The notes under the pieces are model-generated. The model did not search any database, had not been told where the DNA came from, and saw only the letters and a list, made by a program, of their open reading frames with translations. A stretch of DNA of 12,996 nucleotides from BOG-1363 sp043775355 (lineage in GTDB: Bacteria; Planctomycetota; UBA11346): contig JAYVSL010000018.1 of NCBI GenBank assembly GCA_043775355.1, forward strand, positions 1 to 12,996. The letters run 5' to 3'. Positions 7,881 through 12,996 of this stretch are shown piece by piece (position 1 is the first letter of the stretch; each line of letters starts with the position of its first letter). The translations under genes were made by a program, and so were the position numbers.

Positions 7881-8600
7881 TTGCGGATGCGTGTCACGAT
7901 TCCGGCCATGCGAACGATTCATATTCTTCTGGTCCTGGTGGTAGTGCTTGGATTCAGCGGCTGCGGAGGTCCGGCTTTCCGTCATGCTCATGGTGATCCA
8001 GATGGAATTTCCACGGTCATAGAAGTTGAAATTTCTCGTCAGTACGTCCGCGATTTACGCAACCGTGGTCCGGGTGGTCGAGAATACGTGGTCTATGGCT
8101 CTGGTTTTGTCGGCAGTACTTGGGGCGGATTCGGACATCGTGGCTTTCCGTACGGATATTGCCCACCTTCTGCTCATCACCATTTCGATCCTTTCTTCTC
8201 TAGCGATGCGTCATGGGGTGGCCCGGCGCCGACATCAGTTTACCTTTTGGGAGGTGATGGCCCAGGCCAAGCCCGACTGCTGCGCACGGAGCTCGAATAT
8301 GGTCTGACGATTATTGATGTTCCTATTCGTCCTGGCCGTCAGGTGACCTTGACCGTGCAGGCTTATGGTGGCTACGAAGGATGGGAGACCTTGGGAACTT
8401 TTACTGCTGCGGATAAACCGGGACAGCGGGTGGTGATCGATGCGAAGGAACATGCGCCGCGCATGATCGTTACCAATCCAGATGGCACGGTGCAGGAAGT
8501 CGCGACTCAGCCAGCGCCCACTCCGACTCCGACTCCGACTCCGACTCCGACTCCGACTCCGACTCCGACTCCGACTCCGACTCCTGCACCTGCACCGTGA
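7881..8600 (+). CDS. Lipoprotein of unknown function with Thr-Pro repeat tail
   Basis: The protein has up to 239 residues and I do not recognise its family. It begins with an Arg-containing n-region and a hydrophobic stretch (IHILLVLVVVLGF) ending in FSGC, a slightly unusual lipobox with Phe at -3, so it is probably an exported lipoprotein. The mature part starts Gly- and His-rich (HAHGDPDG, GFGHRGFPYGYCPPSAHHH), then has a beta-rich section resembling a carbohydrate-binding or Ig-like fold (YGLTIIDVPIRPGRQVTLTVQAYGG, WETLGTFTA), and ends with eleven consecutive Thr-Pro pairs and APAP. The tail comes from an in-frame hexanucleotide array. Start choice is open: TTG 7881 has the best-spaced Shine-Dalgarno site, while ATG 7908 gives the most compact signal peptide (MRTIHILLV). 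It lies 69 bp before the most likely sigma-factor start, so the two may be co-transcribed; the lipoprotein could be a target or a sensor, which is speculation. Confidence 0.7.
   Translation: MRMRVTIPAMRTIHILLVLVVVLGFSGCGGPAFRHAHGDPDGISTVIEVEISRQYVRDLRNRGPGGREYVVYGSGFVGSTWGGFGHRGFPYGYCPPSAHHHFDPFFSSDASWGGPAPTSVYLLGGDGPGQARLLRTELEYGLTIIDVPIRPGRQVTLTVQAYGGYEGWETLGTFTAADKPGQRVVIDAKEHAPRMIVTNPDGTVQEVATQPAPTPTPTPTPTPTPTPTPTPTPTPAPAP
8520..8585 (+). repeat. Hexanucleotide tandem repeat (ACTCCG)x10 plus ACTCCT
   Basis: Ten perfect ACTCCG units run from 8520 to 8579, followed by one variant unit to 8585. The array is in frame and encodes eleven Thr-Pro pairs at the C-terminus of the lipoprotein. Slippage by whole units would change tail length without a frameshift. 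The identity of all ten units at the third codon position suggests recent expansion. Confidence 0.97.
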
Positions 8601-8669
8601 TTATTCCGCTGTAGCGTGGCTCAGCGATCGGCTGTTGGTCGTCTCGCCACCGGGCATACAACTCCGGGC

Positions 8670-9389
8670 ATGGACTTTCCCGAAACGCGCTGGTCTCTCA
8701 TTGGTCGTTTGGTTGAGCAACCGGATCAGGTTGCGGTAGTGATGGAATTGTATGCTGATCCCGTTGGCCGTTATTTGCGGCATAAATTCGCCAGCGAAAA
8801 AGGTTCTGCACGATTAGATGATGTGGTGCAAGAAGTCTTAATCTATTTATTAGAACATCCGAACTTACTTGCCCGCGCAAAACCAGGCGAAATTGAAGCC
8901 GGTCAAGCCAGCCGCTTCCGTTATTTTATTATGACCTTGGCTTATAACGCCGCGCGCAACGCGCTGCGCCGTCATACCCACGGACGCGAAATGAACGCTG
9001 CAATGGGAGAAGACGGTGAAACCACGGTTGCCGAAGCGCTGGCCATCGCACGTCAACCGACCACCGAAGCGGTTCTGGCGATGGACCGCGCCTGGGCTGA
9101 GTCAGTGATGGCAGCTGCGTGGCGCGATCTCGCTGCGTGGGCCGACGACGGCACCTTAGAACCAGAGATCCCGCGCATTCTGCAAGCGAACTTGGTTGAT
9201 GGACGAAATCTGCGTGACGTCTGCGCTGAGCTCGACATGCCACTCGCCACTTGTCATCGTCGTTTAGCGCGCGGTCGGACTTATTTACAAAAAGCTATTG
9301 CTGATCGCCTGCGCCAGGCCGGGGAAATTAATCTCACCGAAGATGGTGCGGCGGCGTGTGAGGTATTGCTCAGCGCATTGAGAATTTGA
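8670..9389 (+). CDS. ECF-like RNA polymerase sigma factor
   Basis: From the ATG at 8670 this is a 239-residue sigma-70 family protein. The N-terminus MDFPETRWSLIGRL resembles the F-P-x-T-R-W-S-L start frequent in planctomycete ECF-like sigma factors, which is why I prefer this start over the GTG at 8616. Region 2 (residues about 20-100) contains LYADPVGRYLRHKF and the core-binding DDVVQEVLIYLLE (50-62), followed by an FRYFIMTLAYNAARNALRR helix matching region 2.3-2.4. Region 4 lies at about 180-212 (NLRDVCAELDMPLATCHRRL), a helix-turn-helix for -35 recognition, followed by ARGRTYLQKAI. The linker between regions 2 and 4 is longer than in classical ECF factors. No anti-sigma factor follows it, and no clear Shine-Dalgarno site precedes either start. 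The lipoprotein gene ends 69 bp upstream on the same strand. Target promoters and the inducing signal cannot be read from the window. Confidence 0.85.
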   Translation: MDFPETRWSLIGRLVEQPDQVAVVMELYADPVGRYLRHKFASEKGSARLDDVVQEVLIYLLEHPNLLARAKPGEIEAGQASRFRYFIMTLAYNAARNALRRHTHGREMNAAMGEDGETTVAEALAIARQPTTEAVLAMDRAWAESVMAAAWRDLAAWADDGTLEPEIPRILQANLVDGRNLRDVCAELDMPLATCHRRLARGRTYLQKAIADRLRQAGEINLTEDGAAACEVLLSALRI

Positions 9390-9620
9390 TTCAGAAACTG
9401 AGACGGACACGTAAATTTTTAGTTGAATAGATTGCGCTGACGTTGCGCTGACAGTGCGCCAAGCTTTCAAACGATGTTGGTGAACTGAGAACATTGTTCC
9501 TCGTTAGACTTGCCGGATGTTGGTGAGTCTTGGGCGGTAGTGCTCCTGATGAGGGTATTGCCGTCATGACGTTGTCTCAGTTCACCGACATTGCACCATC
9601 GCTATGCCGGAAGGGTACAG
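9390..9620. other. Non-coding spacer with direct and inverted repeats
   Basis: I found no convincing gene in this 231-bp stretch. It holds a near-tandem repeat TTGCGCTGAC (9432-9441 and 9443-9452), an 11-bp direct repeat GATGTTGGTGA (9473-9483 and 9516-9526), and an inverted pair (9475-9491 and 9574-9590; 15 of 17 positions match, including an unbroken GGTGAACTGAGA core). These could be regulator-binding sites or an RNA structure in the leader of the MshEN-like gene, whose ATG is at 9621. Confidence 0.55.
9609..9615 (+). promoter_or_regulatory. Strong Shine-Dalgarno site for the MshEN-like gene
   Basis: GGAAGGG ends 5 nt before the ATG at 9621 and settles that start over a TTG at 9591 in the same frame. 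Confidence 0.75.
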
Positions 9621-9881
9621 ATGAATTACGTCGAAACGCCGAAATTGTTAGCCGCACTCGGGCCGCAACCGTTGTGGCAGCACTACCAATGCATTCCGGT
9701 GTGGGAGGAATCAAATTCGTTGTTCGTCGTTGGTTGGTCAACGTTGGATGCCATGGCGATTGAAGATCTTGAATTAATCTTCGGAAAGCCCGTACGGCAA
9801 ATTGGCATCGGTGAGCGCGAAGAGTTACTGACGCTTATTCGAGCTCATGCGTTAGATCAGCCGATTTCAGAATTACATTAA
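9621..9881 (+). CDS. Small stand-alone MshEN / GspE N-terminal-like domain protein
   Basis: This 86-residue protein begins MNYVETPKLLAALG and consists of a single small alpha/beta unit. The order is PLWQHYQCIPVWEESNSLFVVGW, then STLDAMAIEDLELIFGKPVRQI, then a final helix REELLTLIRAHAL. It resembles the MshEN or T2SS-E N-terminal domain (Pfam T2SSE_N), where the usual pattern is a P-hydrophobic strand pair with an 'LVVAM.DP.D..AL.DL...TG..V.P.' segment and an 'I..AI...Y' helix. In GspE/PilB/MshE this domain precedes the ATPase, and in MshE it binds cyclic di-GMP. Here nothing follows: the stop codon is clean and a terminator-like hairpin comes next, so it is a solitary domain. The RLGxx/L-rich cyclic di-GMP motif of MshE is not obvious, so ligand binding is uncertain. 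It converges on cysN. The gene itself is well supported by its ribosome site; the family assignment is moderate. Confidence 0.6.
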   Translation: MNYVETPKLLAALGPQPLWQHYQCIPVWEESNSLFVVGWSTLDAMAIEDLELIFGKPVRQIGIGEREELLTLIRAHALDQPISELH

Positions 9882-9912
9882 GCTAAAGTACGTCGGATGA
9901 ATTCTAGAGAAT

Positions 9913-9942
9913 GGCCCCCACGATCATAGATCGAGGGGTGCC
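9913..9942. terminator. Hairpin between convergent MshEN-like gene and cysN
   Basis: GGCCCCCACGATC (9913-9925) pairs with GATCGAGGGGTGCC (9929-9942) around a 3-nt ATA loop, giving 12 base pairs with one A-A mismatch and one bulged T. It lies in the 80-bp gap between two genes that converge. Flanks are AT-rich but have no long T-run, so it is a probable but not canonical bidirectional terminator. Confidence 0.5.
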
Positions 9943-9961
9943 GATTTACTGCTGCCCGCTT

Positions 9962-11803
9962 TTAGCTGATGACCGATTTAGCACGAAGAATCGCCGTGAT
10001 TTTCGCCAACACATCGGCTTCGGCTTCGTTGCCGCGAATACGCAAATCGCAGGGTTGTGTTGAATTGCCGCTGGGGTCGACGTCGACCACCAGTGAGGGC
10101 ATATCGCCAATCAGCGCTTGCACGGCGCTGTGGTCGGCGAGGCCGATGGCGTTGGTGGTCGACACCAAAATAACGCCGCTGGTAAGCAACAAATAGGCAA
10201 CTTCACCGAAGCGACGGACTAATTCGGCCTGCGTGGCGTCAGCAGTGAGATCGTGATCGACGCCCATTAACACGTTGGTGCCATCGATGAAGTACGGATG
10301 GCGACCGTCGGTGAACAGCGCTTTTTCTAAGGCGCGAGCGTAGCGTTGTTTGCCCACGCCGGCCTTACCAACAAACATCACCAAAGCTGGACGGTGACCG
10401 AAGCGCTTCGCGCGATCTTCGGTGCTGACACTGCCGTGGATCCACGAAAAATCGCGCAGTCGTGCTTCGCTGCGCAGGTTGTCCTGGTCGTCGGGAACCG
10501 CAGCGGTGATGATGCCGCCGCCAGCGACATCGTAGCCATCGACGATAACGAATCTGCCGGTGGTTTCGCTTTCGCTGGTAAGGTCAAATGCCACCGGTTG
10601 CCGAGTTTCCAGGATCACGTCGGCGACATCGTGACGGCCGATTTCTTGCTTCACTAATTCGCCATTCAATTCGCTGGCATCAAGAACCTTCAGCAATTTA
10701 TGGATGCGCACGGGCTGTGCCGAGGTGTGCAGCTTCAGTTTATATTCGCGGCCTTGCTGCATCGATTTGCGACCAAGCCAAATAATGTTGGCGCGAAAAC
10801 GCGTCCCGACGAGCGGTGCGTGTTCCTTATGGCTCATCACTTCGCCACGGGTGATGTAAATTTCTTGCGATAACGTCACACCGGTTGACCAGCCCGCGTC
10901 AATTTCGGTGCGCGGTGCGGTGTTAAAACCTTCGATCGACTTGATCAACACGGTTTTGTTCGACGGACTAAAGACCACTTCATCGCCGACTTTGAGCGCA
11001 CCCGTATCGATACGTCCGGAGACAATGCGACGGTCATCGCCATGACTAGTGAACTTGTAAATCGCCTGCACCGGCATGCGTAATGGCTGATGTATTTTAG
11101 GCGGCTGCTTTGCGAAAAGATCAAGTAATTCGAGCATGGTTGGCGCTTTGTACCACGCCATTGCTTGCGAACGCGTCGTGAGATTTTCGCCGGTCAGCGC
11201 GGCAATCGGCACGAATTGTTTCGGGCTGACCGCACCGATGCCGGTCAGGAATTCACGGTATTCTTTTTCGATACCGTCAAACACGTGCTGACTGTAACCG
11301 ACCAAGTCCATTTTATTGACGCACACCACCACCTGTTTGATGCCGAGCATGCCGAGAATGTAGCCGTGGCGACGACTGTTTTCGCGCACGCCTTCTTTGG
11401 CGTCGATCATCAGCACGGCAGCTTCAGCGCGAGCTGCGCCAGAAATCATGTTCTTAAGAAATTCGATATGCCCTGGGGCATCGATGATGATGTAATCGCG
11501 TTTCGCCGTCTTGAAAAAACACCGCGCAGTGTCGATGGTGATGCCTTGGTCTTGTTCGTCCTCAAGAGCATCAAGCAAGAACGCGTACTCAAATGGTTTG
11601 CCAGTGCGCTCGCACTCACGCTTCACTTTGTCCAATTTACCTTGAGGCAAAGAATTGGTGTCGGCGAGTAAGCGCCCAACCAACGTCGATTTGCCATGGT
11701 CAACGTGACCGACGATGACGATGTTCATCTGTTCGCGGGATTCGACGGAAGGAGCGGGAGAAGCTGCGAGCTGCGAGCTGCGAGCATCGAGTTGATCAGC
11801 CAT
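9962..11803 (-). CDS. cysN: Sulfate adenylyltransferase GTPase subunit with degenerate APS-kinase-like domain
   Basis: This 613-residue protein is the large, GTP-hydrolysing subunit of ATP sulfurylase; GTP hydrolysis helps drive formation of APS from sulfate and ATP by CysD. The GTPase signatures are complete: GHVDHGKST (32-40), QGITID (86-91, Thr89), DAPGH (108-112) and NKMD (162-165). EF-Tu-like beta-barrel domains follow to about residue 440. The GHVDHGKST loop and YAFLLDALEDEQDQGITID place it in the EF-Tu-like CysN group rather than the enterobacterial GSVDDGKST type. Residues about 454-610 resemble APS kinase (CysC) but look inactive: the P-loop is GKAGVGKQ (479-486) with Gln for Ser/Thr, DGDN has become DGTN (507-510), the NVRHG Arg is replaced (NVLMG), and the later segment matching the CysC lid and substrate loop is missing. 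Residues 1-24 are a poorly conserved extension partly encoded by heptamer repeats; Met26 is an alternative start. cysD lies 99 bp upstream, forming an operon. Confidence 0.88.
   Translation of the reverse strand: MADQLDARSSQLAASPAPSVESREQMNIVIVGHVDHGKSTLVGRLLADTNSLPQGKLDKVKRECERTGKPFEYAFLLDALEDEQDQGITIDTARCFFKTAKRDYIIIDAPGHIEFLKNMISGAARAEAAVLMIDAKEGVRENSRRHGYILGMLGIKQVVVCVNKMDLVGYSQHVFDGIEKEYREFLTGIGAVSPKQFVPIAALTGENLTTRSQAMAWYKAPTMLELLDLFAKQPPKIHQPLRMPVQAIYKFTSHGDDRRIVSGRIDTGALKVGDEVVFSPSNKTVLIKSIEGFNTAPRTEIDAGWSTGVTLSQEIYITRGEVMSHKEHAPLVGTRFRANIIWLGRKSMQQGREYKLKLHTSAQPVRIHKLLKVLDASELNGELVKQEIGRHDVADVILETRQPVAFDLTSESETTGRFVIVDGYDVAGGGIITAAVPDDQDNLRSEARLRDFSWIHGSVSTEDRAKRFGHRPALVMFVGKAGVGKQRYARALEKALFTDGRHPYFIDGTNVLMGVDHDLTADATQAELVRRFGEVAYLLLTSGVILVSTTNAIGLADHSAVQALIGDMPSLVVDVDPSGNSTQPCDLRIRGNEAEADVLAKITAILRAKSVIS
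11762..11789. repeat. 7-bp tandem repeats in the first codons of cysN
   Basis: AGCTGCG occurs three times (11762-11768, 11769-11775, 11776-11782) followed by a variant AGCATCG. Read on the minus strand it encodes part of the ARSSQLAAS stretch (about residues 7-15), in an extension before the conserved GTPase core. It shares the AGCT core and 7-bp period of the spacer array at 11845-11893. Confidence 0.85.
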
Positions 11804-11844
11804 TGGGTTTCTCTGCGGTTTCAGTGTTTTTTGTAGTCAAACTC

Positions 11845-11893
11845 GTAGCTGGTAGCTGGTAGCTCGTAGCTGGTAGCTCGTAGCTCGTAGCTC
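11845..11893. repeat. Seven-copy GTAGCT(G/C) heptamer array in the cysD-cysN spacer
   Basis: Seven uninterrupted 7-bp units (GTAGCTG, GTAGCTG, GTAGCTC, GTAGCTG, then GTAGCTC three times) occupy half of the 99-bp gap between cysD and cysN. Each contains the palindrome AGCT, so neighbouring units can pair in the operon transcript. It lies within the intercistronic region and could affect cysN translation or RNA stability; this effect is not shown by the sequence. Confidence 0.95.
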
Positions 11894-11902
11894 AAAGCAT
11901 CA

Positions 11903-12913
11903 TCACATGTACCCGTCGCGCCGCAGATCTTCAAGACCGCCACGACCTTCTTGGTCCTGTGCACGTCCACCACGTTCGGCGATGTTCTTGAGTTTTCCGC
12001 TCTTCAGCTCGGCAATAATGTCATCGACGTTCTTGGCTTTCGAATCAATCGGCGTTTGGCACGGACCACAGCCAAGCGAACGGTAGCGCTTACCGTCGCC
12101 TTGATCGTAATAGAGCGAAACGGTTGGGATGCTTTCGCGCTTAATGTATTCCCAAATGTTCAATTCAGTCCAATCCAACAACGGATGGATGCGCACGTGC
12201 GTGCCAGGTGCGAAATCGGTCTTGAACTGATTCCACAATTCTGGTGGTTGGTCGCCAACGTCCCACGCATTATTTTTATCGCGCGGGCTGAAGTAGCGTT
12301 CTTTTGAACGGCTGCCTTCTTCATCGCTGCGTGCACCTACAATGACGCCATGCCAAGGTTCGCGATCGTGGTCGATGTCGTATTTTCCCGTGGCAAGATT
12401 CATTCGACGACGAACGCCAGTGCCTTGCAGGGTGGCTTTGAGTGCGCCGGTCTTCAGCAGCGCGCAGCATTGTTTGCGCGTCATCTTGCGTGAATCGTCT
12501 AATGGCAGATGAGCGGTTGCCGGAAACGTATTGCCGGCGGCAATGGTCGCTTCGTCTTGGCCAACGATCATCGTCAGCTTGTATTCCAGCGCGAGGCGAT
12601 CGCGGTACTGGATCATCTCGGGCAATTTATAGCTGGTGTCGATGTGGACGAGCGGAAAAGGAATGTGGCCGAAGAACGCCTTACGGGCGAGCCACAGCAA
12701 CACCGTCGAATCCTTGCCGATCGACCACAGCATGCACATGCGGTCGAAATGGCGAAAGGCTTCGCGGAAGATATAAACGCTCTGCTGTTCCAGCAGGTCG
12801 AGATGATCGAGGGTCGCGGTAGTCAACGACAGCTCCAATCCATGGGGGTCGGGCATCATTGGATAAATCGCCATCGGGCAAGGGGTGTCCTCGGCTACGC
12901 AGGGCGATTGCAT
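11903..12913 (-). CDS. cysD: Sulfate adenylyltransferase subunit 2
   Basis: This 336-residue protein is the catalytic ATP sulfurylase subunit, which adenylates sulfate to APS in the cytoplasm as the first step of sulfate assimilation, in complex with CysN. It has the PP-loop SIGKDS (64-69) in a MLWSIGKDSTVLL context, the following IPFPLVHIDTSYKLPEM typical of the family, RMTRKQCC-type helix (KMTRKQCCALLKTGALK), GVIVGARSDEEGSRSKERYFSPRD, the HPLLDWTELNIWEYI segment, and an RSLGCGPCQTPI motif near the C-terminus, ending GGLEDLRRDGYM. It is slightly longer than the usual 300 or so residues because of an N-terminal extension. The start is uncertain: ATG 12913 follows a G7 run, while ATG 12874 (MAIYPMMPDPHG) has GAGG about 14 nt away; conserved homology begins only near LDHLDLLEQQSVYI (about residue 35). 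cysN follows by 99 bp on the same strand. Confidence 0.93.
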   Translation of the reverse strand: MQSPCVAEDTPCPMAIYPMMPDPHGLELSLTTATLDHLDLLEQQSVYIFREAFRHFDRMCMLWSIGKDSTVLLWLARKAFFGHIPFPLVHIDTSYKLPEMIQYRDRLALEYKLTMIVGQDEATIAAGNTFPATAHLPLDDSRKMTRKQCCALLKTGALKATLQGTGVRRRMNLATGKYDIDHDREPWHGVIVGARSDEEGSRSKERYFSPRDKNNAWDVGDQPPELWNQFKTDFAPGTHVRIHPLLDWTELNIWEYIKRESIPTVSLYYDQGDGKRYRSLGCGPCQTPIDSKAKNVDDIIAELKSGKLKNIAERGGRAQDQEGRGGLEDLRRDGYM

Positions 12914-12934
12914 TACCCCCCCGCCTGCCGTGGA

Positions 12935-12940
12935 AATATA
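12935..12940 (-). promoter_or_regulatory. cysD: Possible -10 element for the cysDN operon
   Basis: On the minus strand TATATT lies 22 nt upstream of ATG 12913. No good -35 sequence is seen at 16-18 nt spacing, and promoter rules in this lineage are uncertain, so this is only a candidate. Confidence 0.25.
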
Positions 12941-12996
12941 GAAGCTGTTAACGCGTCAGGACTTGTGTAGTTTGGGGCGATGTCCCAAAAATCTTC

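Noticed and set aside
8616..8669. GTG 8616 as the sigma-factor start
   Set aside because: The extra 18 residues look non-conserved, no Shine-Dalgarno site precedes it, and the family-like FPETRWSL start fits ATG 8670.
11165..11671. Open frame of 168 codons on the plus strand
   Set aside because: It is antisense to the strongly conserved GTPase domain of cysN and shows no independent coding signs.
11845..11893. Heptamer array as a CRISPR or similar array
   Set aside because: Units are 7 bp and directly tandem, with no spacers and no cas genes in the window.
12509..12970. Open frame of 153 codons on the plus strand
   Set aside because: It lies opposite cysD, whose family motifs are clear; its sequence has no recognisable domain and is the antisense shadow of cysD.
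12971..12989. Small hairpin TTTGGG / CCCAAA with a 7-nt loop near the right edge
   Set aside because: Only six pairs, half of them A-T, and the neighbouring gene is outside the window, so no role can be assigned.

Overview
The window looks like chromosomal DNA from a member of the PVC group of bacteria, most likely a planctomycete or a close relative. The evidence is indirect. There is a cytoplasmic Hanks-type Ser/Thr kinase with a large non-kinase C-terminus, an ECF-like sigma factor whose N-terminus (FPETRWSLI) resembles the ones abundant in Planctomycetes and Verrucomicrobia, a CNHC redoxin of a type common there, and a COG3014/LpoB-like lipoprotein pair. No rRNA, tRNA, CRISPR, transposase or phage gene was seen. 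Genes are densely packed, with no gap above about 230 bp.

Layout. (1) Bases 1-2395, plus strand: the 3' part of a large COG3014-type envelope protein, cut by the window edge, followed after 55 bp by an LpoB-like lipoprotein; the two look like an operon linked to peptidoglycan synthase activation. A long perfect inverted repeat (2421-2472) lies between this pair and the converging kinase gene. (2) Bases 2503-7716, minus strand: in transcription order, a TPR-repeat protein, a thioredoxin-like redoxin, and an 887-residue protein that joins an apparently active Ser/Thr kinase directly to a FapA/DUF342 beta-helix and coiled coil, with no membrane segment. (3) Bases 7881-9881, plus strand: a lipoprotein ending in a Thr-Pro tail encoded by a hexanucleotide tandem repeat, an ECF-like sigma factor, a 231-bp repeat-containing spacer, and an 86-residue protein resembling a stand-alone MshEN/GspE N-terminal domain. 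(4) Bases 9962-12913, minus strand: cysD then cysN, the ATP sulfurylase of sulfate assimilation. CysN carries an APS-kinase-like C-terminal domain whose catalytic motifs look lost, and the cysD-cysN spacer is largely an array of 7-bp repeats that reappears in the first codons of cysN.

How the genes fit together: the cysDN pair is ordinary assimilatory sulfur metabolism, and the COG3014/LpoB pair is envelope biology. The most unusual items are the kinase-FapA fusion, the degenerate APS kinase domain, the solitary MshEN-like protein near a sigma factor, and the AGCT-cored heptamer repeats. FapA and MshEN domains are both known from surface-structure systems (flagella, type IV pili/type II secretion), so regions 2 and 3 could belong to signalling that controls a surface structure. 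That link is inference; no pilus, secretion or flagellar structural gene is in the window.
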